Shown here: positions 37,560-64,000 of the stretch, piece by piece
Layout of the letters: each line of letters starts with the position of its first letter
Position numbering within the stretch: position 1 is the stretch's first letter
Assembly: GCF_037975245.1 (NCBI RefSeq)
Contig: NC_092577.1
Location: 7,159,001-7,223,000, forward strand
Origin: Apostichopus japonicus
Taxonomy: Eukaryota > Echinodermata > Holothuroidea > Aspidochirotida > Stichopodidae
DNA length: 64,000 nucleotides
Direction of reading: 5' to 3'
Position numbers and translations under genes: made by a program
Notes under the pieces: generated by a model
What the model saw: the letters and a program-made list of their open reading frames with translations, nothing else
Databases searched by the model: none
Told to the model about the DNA's origin: nothing

Positions 37560-38975
37560 GACTGGGTTTTTACTCGTATTGTTATGCTAATCTTACCGGA
37601 TGTTTCCTCGCATGTCAACATTATTCCTGAATCACGTGTATTGTAAAGCAAAATACACACTAATGATATATTCTAGTTTCACTCTGTCGGAAAAAATTGG
37701 ATTATTGCTCAATGCCGGTCTTGTTTTGAACCGGTACTCCAGGTTTTACAACTGAAAATGAAAGCTCATTACCAGCAATAAAATTGGATTTTGGTTACAA
37801 ATCCGACCAATAATTCGGTTAAATAATCGAGGTTTAGCATTGTCAATGAAGATTTTTTTGACAGATAATGCAGGTTTATCGTTTAAAATGATGGATTAAG
37901 GACCAATCGACATACTTTTAGAAAATCTTGATCGTCGTCCTGTTTTTAAATTCAATACATAGACACAAGTTTGTTCTTTTACTCCTAGCATAACTATATC
38001 ATTCAAACTAATGTACTAGACAGTTAGCCATGTAAATGAATAGTTGTATTCACAACCTATACACCAAACCAAATCGGTTATAAAAACGAACACCACCCCC
38101 CCCCCCTTTCCGATGAATGGAAAAAGCTTTAACGGTGGTAAGCTGTGTATTACTCTGGTTCCACCTTTGTTTCTCTTGATGTTTACATCTATATCATTAT
38201 GTTATTTGAATACTTATTATTGTGAACATCAACAATTAACGAACGTCATGGCAGCCCCTTCAATCTCAGATAAACATGGACGGTCCATCTTCGTATAAAG
38301 AATGGGATTTGACTCGTATTGTTATGCTAATCATACCGGACGTTACCTCGCATGTCGAGAGTGTTCCCGAATCACGTGTGTGACCGACCCACCGCTCAAT
38401 ATAACAACTAAATTATGTTTTCTATTTTTATTTTGTCGGAAAACTTGGATTGTCCCTCGATACCGGTCTTGTTTTTACCGGTTCTAGATTTTGTCATATG
38501 AAAATGAAGTTTACCGGCAATAAAATAGGATCATCAGTTATAAATCAGACCGATAATTCGGTTAATAATCAAAGTTTTTCATTGTCAAGGAAGTTTCTTT
38601 GACCGATAATGCAGGTCTATCTTTCAATATGCTGGATTAAGGGCCGATTAACCTGGATAATCGTTTGTATTCATATATGCCAAATCTCGATCGTCGTCCT
38701 GTTTTCAAATTCTGTAAATAAACACAAGTTTGTCCTTTTACTCCTCGCATAACAATAACATTCAAACTAATATACAGTTAGTCTGTTAATATTAACCAAA
38801 CCAAATCGGTTATAAAAACGAGCTTTTACGGTAGTAAGCTGTGTATTACTCTGGTTCCACCTTTGTTTCTCTTGATGTTTATATCTATATCATTATGTTC
38901 TTTTAATATTCATTATTGTGAACATCAACAATTAACGAACGTCAGGGAAGCTCTTTTAATCTCAGATGAACATGG
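37560..38975. repeat. ~735-bp tandem duplication
   Basis: Collinear pairs: ACTCGTATTGTTATGCTAAT at about 37570 and 38310, and AAATCGGTTATAAAAACGA at 38071 and 38803. The copies differ by many indels. No coding capacity. Confidence 0.82.
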
Positions 38976-41900
38976 ACGATATAAATAATCCTACCACCTT
39001 ACTCTGACTTTCCTGACCGTACTACACAGTCTTTATCTTACGGTACCTTTTTTATAAGCAGACGAAAGTTGTGCCCTTCCCCAATGAGATGCAAACTTTA
39101 TTGTTCTTAGAGGGCGCTTGTACGCTTTATTCACAGAGAAATGAGAACTGTGAGGCGATCAATGCTGGTATTGTTAAGACCGGTACAGCGAAATGGTTCA
39201 CTTTGAATGCAACATTTTTTTTATTGTTTTTTTTTTTAGATGGACTCTTTCGTTGTAGGCTTGGTAGATTATTCTTTGTTTATTTAAAACAAATACTTAG
39301 ATTGATTTTGATAAATCTGTTTTTTTTGCTTCAGGAATACCAAAGTCAATTGTTCGTTGAAATTGTAAGGAGCAATTCACACTAACAGTAAATTAAAATT
39401 TGGGTGTTTGTAGTTTATCTTTAGTTCTTCAAAGGATTAATTAGATAGACAAATATCTGGATGACGACAGGTTGCAAGCTTTATCAACTTAATTGATAAC
39501 TCTCATTAAACGACTTAAAAACAAGATACCATAATTTGATTACTTGCAATCTTACTTTGAATATACTCTGACGATTTTGGTAACATTCTTGCTAAGTCGT
39601 AATACGGCTGCTTCGTGGTTTACAAAGAGAAGAACACTTTCTTTTCATCACAGTTGTGTAAATAACGTTTTCTTAAGAGTAACTTCAGGTAAATTATGAT
39701 ATCAGTACACGATGTAATAAAACATGCAGATAGAAGGCTTGTAAACGAAGAAGTAAAAATTTACACTAAATTCAGATAACATAAATGTATTTTATCTTGT
39801 ATTATTAGTTCAAACAGTTTATTTCTTATCAGCAGGTGTACGGCCACAGCCACACGGTTATATTGGTTGATATTATTATTATAGGAGTTAACGTTACATG
39901 GCCTGGCTAGGGAGACGAAAACAATATTACAAATAAGCACACACGTACAATTTAAAGCGTCGTTAAATGTTAAATTATTTTTACCATAACCTAACCAAAC
40001 ATGATGAGGTGTAACATTTTTCCGGCCACAGAAGCCTTTCACACCCATGCCGTTCCTGTCTCACCCTCGAAATGGATCAACTAATTTTGTGTGTTATAAT
40101 TTATTCTTGGTTAACATTGTTTCCCGCCAACTCCCAAAAGAGGGGTTAAAATATACTTCACATACGTCAACATTGTTTTATTTTTATTTATATAGTAAGA
40201 TATTGAACCGAATGTAGCCCCATACTACAGATAAATAATGGAACTTAACCACGCCAATGCATCCACCCCCCCTCCATTCCCCTTCCTTCCACTTTAATCT
40301 TCCCGTGTAAATTGGTGGTGCTGCATATCTTACACACCAACAGTTGATCATGACGTCATATATGCTCATGATTCAAAATTCTCAACCCCCATCCACTTCC
40401 CAGCAAACCAACTAACTTTCACTCGTGCTAAACTTGAACTTAAGTGCGTGTTATACATTTACGTGTTTATTATCAGTAGGTGATATTATTAAACACTGAC
40501 AAAAATTAAGATCAGCCAGCTTTCCAGTCAATTTTTTTCGTTATTCAACCAAATCATCCTTATCGTCATGCAAATAGAGAGAGACCTTCGTTTTGTCAAT
40601 CTTGAACTTTTATGTGTGTTCTGTTGTATTTGTTTATTAATTTAATGATTATGATCAGTACGTTGACTGATTCAACACATACAATATTAACTATAGGAAA
40701 AATGATTACCCTATCATTGAACTTTGTATCAATCTGATACTATCGCCTGCTTAGGATGAATTGCCACAATCTGTCAGCTGGCGGTATACCATGAACTGCG
40801 CTGTTAGCGAAAATATATATCATGCACTGTAGACCACAAAATTACACCATGAAGGATAAAATAAGCCATTTACTCAGTCATTAATATGAAACGATACAGA
40901 ATCATACATTAAGTTCTGCCTTTGAATTACAGATAAAAACAAGTCTTTGGAGCAGCTAGCCAGTTCTAAACATATTCCAGTTTGGTTTGACTTACATCAA
41001 ATGATATTTGAACTTACGTAACTATAGGCCAGAATCATACCTAGTTTATACATATTATCTACCGGTTTCACTACATTTCTGTCGAAGGTCATCTAAGGTC
41101 AGGCGGGACAAACACTTGTTTCTAGAAAAGTTTGGGATGAACGTGAAGAGAAAGTTTCAATTTAAAGCACACAGAGCGATAGCGACACTTTTATCAGAGA
41201 AAAATTTCTTTATCTCAACCGCAACTATAACAGCCTTACCTGTTTTGAGAGTAACTGTATAGCAATAACCTTCTATGTGATATTGATGCAGGACAGACAA
41301 GCTAGTACATAGACTACATGTTACACAGAGATAACACTGCTGACAATATTTTTCTGATTAGTTTCTTTTATTGCTTCTATTGATATTACAATATTAATAC
41401 ATAACTGTAATTTTGTTATAAGATTCTACGATATGAACTAATGATAAAGGAACAGATAAATGGGATGAATGAGTTGTAATTGTATCACAATGAGACACCA
41501 GAATCGCCTCAACGAGACAAGTGTCAATTACAAAATAAAGGAATAATTATTACCTTGGAAATATTTAATATCACAAACAGATACTGCAACGTAATGATTT
41601 CTTCCATATTTATCTGTTAATCTGTGTTTGTATAGTTATGTAAATATTTTCAGTTTTGCGTGACAGGGCTTGGGTTATATTGGTAACCTTTATGACTTTT
41701 ACGACCTTTATGACCTTTTTATGACTTCATAATATCCAATTGGGTTAAAGCAAATACGACAGAAACTAAATAACAATTAAGAGATCATGAATATTCATTA
41801 ATCATCAACCAGTACCATTAATAAAAAGAAGCAAAATAACGATACAAGAATAATAAAAGATATGTATGGAGAGCCGATCATTGCATTTAAGAGTAATGTT

Positions 41901-42449
41901 AAATATACATGACATTATATTCATTACTATCATGTTTAAAATCTCACTATTATACGTCAAAGTCACGTGTTCCTATTGTCTTCAAAGAAACATCATCATA
42001 GATAATAATAATGGAACAAAGAATTGGGTTAAAAAAAACAATAAATGTCATGGTTATTTAGTAATGTCTAAGACAATGGTTTAGTATGATTTTGAGTAAC
42101 ACAATCAGTGGTTGAACGGTAGACAGCCAGTCATTGTCATTATGATAACATTTAACAATATTCTTATAATATACACTGTATTACGCGCGAGTAATATCAA
42201 AGATTAATTCATAATATAAAATAGGAGGAACGAAGGAAAGCAACTAAATCTTGAAAGAAAGTAAATTTATACTAAACGGCTGAAGTAGAATGAAATCTAA
42301 CAATTAATGACTAAATATAACAATAATTAAAGCAAGTATTAGATGTAGTCTTAGAATTGTTAAAAATCGAAGGAAAATATTTGAATATAAAGATATCAAG
42401 AATATCTGATAAATAAAACCAGTAGAATAATTTATAAGGCGCAATAAAA
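38976..42449. other. No gene seen
   Basis: AT-rich with chance ORFs up to 104 codons (39071-39385, 41008-41262) lacking recognisable domains. Confidence 0.5.
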
Positions 42450-42845
42450 TAACAATTAAGTTGTCCTAAAATGCATTTAAGATGAAAATAAAAGTTGGGC
42501 CCTGCCAGCCCAAAAGCCCAAAATGGGCCCGGAATTATTGGGGTCCAGATGGCGTACATGTAGCAGCTATTAACCAACAATTGATGACCAAGTTTGGCTA
42601 CAACCCGATTTACGGTGCGGTGTTGTTGCTATGGAGAGAAAATGTGGGCTCAGATGGTGCCAAAATATAGGGACCCAAAAATTCGGGCCCAAAGAAGTTG
42701 CCCAAAAATGCATTTTAGTTGAAAATAAAATTTGGACCCACCAGCTCAAAAATTGGTCCGTAATTTTGGAGGGCGCAGATATTAACCAGCAACTGTATAC
42801 ATAATTCGGCTGCAATCCGACTACGGGTTGCGGAGTTATTGCAAT
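42450..42845. repeat. ~240-bp tandem duplication
   Basis: Segments starting AAAATGCATTTAAGATGAAAA (about 42468) and AAAAATGCATTTTAGTTGAA (about 42704) run in parallel through GGGCCC/GGACCC and CGGCTGCAATCCGA-like ends. Confidence 0.75.
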
Positions 42846-45783
42846 GTAAAACGTTTTACGTTTGACACCATAACCTTATTAATATTCATCAGGTCAGCGC
42901 TACAAAAATTGGGCACACCTTCTTACTATAATACATCTACATAACAAGTATGACAAATATGCATCACTCCGTTGCAAGTGTCACAGACTCATACATACAC
43001 GCACACGCCATCACTCTAGCATATATTCCTTTTGCCTTCGATAAGGAATCAAAACGTGTATGCACTCAACTAAACATTTTGCTGTCAGTGTGCAACTAAG
43101 TCATTTATTCAGTCAAATGTAAATTTTCCTCTACACTATTTAGGATTATCGACGTTACAGGCTCTTTTGAGTCAAATTATAACGAACACGTCAACAAAAT
43201 ATAGCAAAATTAAAAGTACTCAGTCAATAAATAACAATAAGATATCCATTAAAAGCTCTAACAATAATGGGGACCTGTCTACCTCATTAATTTCTTCCTA
43301 TATCGACGTTATAACATCATACCTGGATAGATTGAACTTATTGCGCATGATCAAAGCATCCTTAACTTGATTGTTACTTACGAAGAGTAAGTGTTAACAC
43401 TAAATGTAATCTTTTATCTGTTTGTTTGTCGGTGAACTATTTTGAGCGTTCATGCCATTTTCTTCGTACGCTGATTAAATCAGTTAATACATGAAATAGG
43501 ATATGCCGTAAAATTGATAATAATAAACTTTTTTTTTTTAAATGATGATTTTGAAACGGACAGATCATAAATGAAATGAATTATAAAGCGAAGCTTAAAA
43601 TAATAATTAGATAAATAAAATGAAAAATATTGACTGATACGTAATATACTGAATATACATTTGTTATTTGAAATCATATAATATGACGTAACAATGACGT
43701 AATCTTATTGTATTCGTGTAAAGAACGATAATACATAGGAACAGAAAGAAATTAAGAAATGTTGACTTAGAACAAACATTAAAAGGAAGAACGAAGAAAA
43801 CGTTGAATCATGCACTCCCAGTTACCGAGTTTATGTGGAAACAATTTGTACAGATTTTACCCAATGTATTCCAAACATGTCTGCTTAAAAATAGTTTAAA
43901 GGTATTGACAAACTTAGGAGTTTCTTTAATGCTCTGAGTAGTAAATCGTTTGACGGGGTGAGGGGGGGTGGGGGTGGGGTTCGGGATGAATCATATCATT
44001 ACAAACAATTGGACCACTAAAGGATGTTATACCCTGTACCGAGGATTGTATGGAAGCCGAGAGCAGGTCACCAGCAATACCTGACCAGGGAAACACTAGT
44101 AGGTGAACCAAACATTTCTTTCATTTACCCATGTAACGAAGACTTTGTTACATATTGGGGGGGGGGGGGGTGGGAAATCAAATTATAAAAAAATACTGCA
44201 CATTACCGTCTAATTCCAATTCTACGAATTAGCGTTCTGGTGGTGGTGCAAATGACTACTATAACATCTACTTGGTCACCAATGTGGTGGGTACGTCATC
44301 TAACCCCTCCAACATACACGCCCACCCCGCCACTCCAAATACACACAAATAGTAAGATAGGGATTGTGATATCTTTCTTCCCTCACTCAATAGTTGACAT
44401 CCAAGAGATAAATAGTCTCCTATACTGATGACGTAGTGGGTGGCGGATGACGTCATTAGAATATTGATTGGCTCTTAGTAATTTGAATTTGGCCAGTAGA
44501 ACATGAATTTTGCTTTGAGCTGTAATATAGAGATAACATGATATATATTATTTAAGTTTGTTATCTTAATAAATGGATCGAGCAAAATATTTATTAGCAG
44601 AACAATGGAGAAGTAACACATGTGCCCAACCCGCAAACAAACCCCCTTCCCCCACGGAAATAGTGCCGCAAGTAATTAAACCAACCAGCTAAAGAAAACG
44701 CCGCCACACGTGATAAAAGTTATTAAACCAACTAGCTAAACAAAACACCCGACACGTAATACCAGCAACCGACCGGTTTGACGTTGTCCTCTTTGGTCAC
44801 ATAAATAATGGTGGCGCCCTCTACAATACCTTTGTTGTCCTCGTAGGTAGGTCTACATAAGGAATGGGTTTGCTCTGTAAGAATACTATACTAACTATTG
44901 GTATTATGCATAGGAAATTATTTGTTACGACGACTTTGTAGAAAACGAAGTGGAACAAGATAATGCCGCTTTAACGTGTGTTTATTGTGACCTAGCTGAC
45001 CCCGACATCCTTGTTGTTTGTTAATCCCTTAATCTGTATTTCATTTTCCTCATCCCGATCCCCCCCCCCCCCATTCAATTTATAAATTCCATTTTACGTC
45101 CCTAGTTAGGTCACAGATGCCAAACAGCTGACGAGTCATGACCTTGCTCAGATTTAACTCTTTTCTTTTCCACAGAATATGCTGTGTGTGTCGTCAATGG
45201 AATGACGTCACCATATCACACATAGTCGTTTCCTTATTTAACTTCATAAGTTAACTGACAGTTTGTGTATGTTAGTATTAAAGGAAGGCTCACGATAATC
45301 TCTCATTTTTATCCGTTAATATCCATAATATAATGAGGAAGGGTTGAATGATACTAATGGTTATCATAACCGTTTTATTGATAACACAGATGTTAGCAGA
45401 TAAATAAATGTATATCTGTTTCAAGTTATGACCTTCTTACGTCTAAGCAGCGGAAAGGAAGGTTGTGTATCCACCATTATTACAATAATGAACACATACT
45501 TTTTATTCAGTTTTTGAACTTATCACTCATCTTCATATACTTAAGCAGGGATCAGCTTGGTTATTATAAAATATAATAAAACCAATTACAGTTGAAGTAG
45601 GTAATATAAGTGATCATATAAGATTAGAAAATCACAGATATAGTAATAAAAGATCTGGTTCATGATGGAGATTTTTATTTAATATTTTAAGACTTTACAA
45701 TTAAAAGTAGCAGACACAATCACTGTTAACGAATACAATGTTAAATACTAAGGTAGAGAGTAGTCAGCTGTATGGACTTACAG
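42846..45783. other. No gene seen; homopolymer tracts
   Basis: Contains a G run at about 44158 and a C run at about 45060. Short ORFs only. Downstream flank of NLR-C. Confidence 0.45.

Positions 45784-64000
<18,217 letters not shown>

Noticed and set aside
39071-39385. 104-codon plus ORF
   Set aside because: T-rich low-complexity translation (runs of Phe and Leu) with no domain, splice support or paralogue.

Overview
This is eukaryotic, animal-type DNA: AT-rich, with small exons in kilobase introns, GT-AG splice sites, tandem repeats and transposon remnants. There are no bacterial operons. The only clearly recognisable host genes are NACHT-LRR (NLR) innate-immune receptors in tandem on the minus strand. 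Their style, plus the repeat families, suggests a marine deuterostome invertebrate, most likely an echinoderm and perhaps a sea cucumber. That placement is inference. Single-frame ORFs show only one NACHT exon; the genes appear once exons are joined by hand using splice sites and codon phase.

Layout. (1) 1-8,788 is duplicon A. It carries only the last four exons of an NLR (NLR-A, 3259..1430). A 2.1 kb array of 54-bp repeats lies in what would be intron 3. (2) 8,789-16,858 is a gene-poor spacer with repeats, including a 31-bp array at 15.8-16.5 kb. (3) 16,859-35,131 is duplicon B, a paralogous copy of A. It carries an apparently complete seven-exon, 659-residue NLR (NLR-B, 32369..22623), a 4.18 kb DNA transposon (17,188-21,368) absent from A, an expanded 36-bp array in intron 6, and a LINE fragment in intron 1. 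(4) 35,132-45,783 has no recognisable gene; it holds diverged tandem duplications. (5) 45,784-64,000 is the 3' part of a third NLR (NLR-C), with exons at 63964-64000, 62330-62406, 57501-57559, 49280-49315 and 45784-45840. Its NACHT part lies beyond the right edge.

The three genes share the same terminal exon plan: 77-bp and 59-bp exons of identical length and phase, then a short phase-0 exon and a stop exon. This shows a tandem cluster undergoing duplication, partial deletion (A lost exons 1-3 and the promoter side), exon duplication (348 bp in B), minisatellite expansion and transposon insertion. NLR-B has no N-terminal death-fold domain: an eight-codon first exon leads directly into the NACHT exon.

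No tRNA, rRNA or CRISPR features were found. The long ORFs at 5.5-7.8 kb, 55.0-55.9 kb and 59.6-59.9 kb are by-products of tandem repeats.
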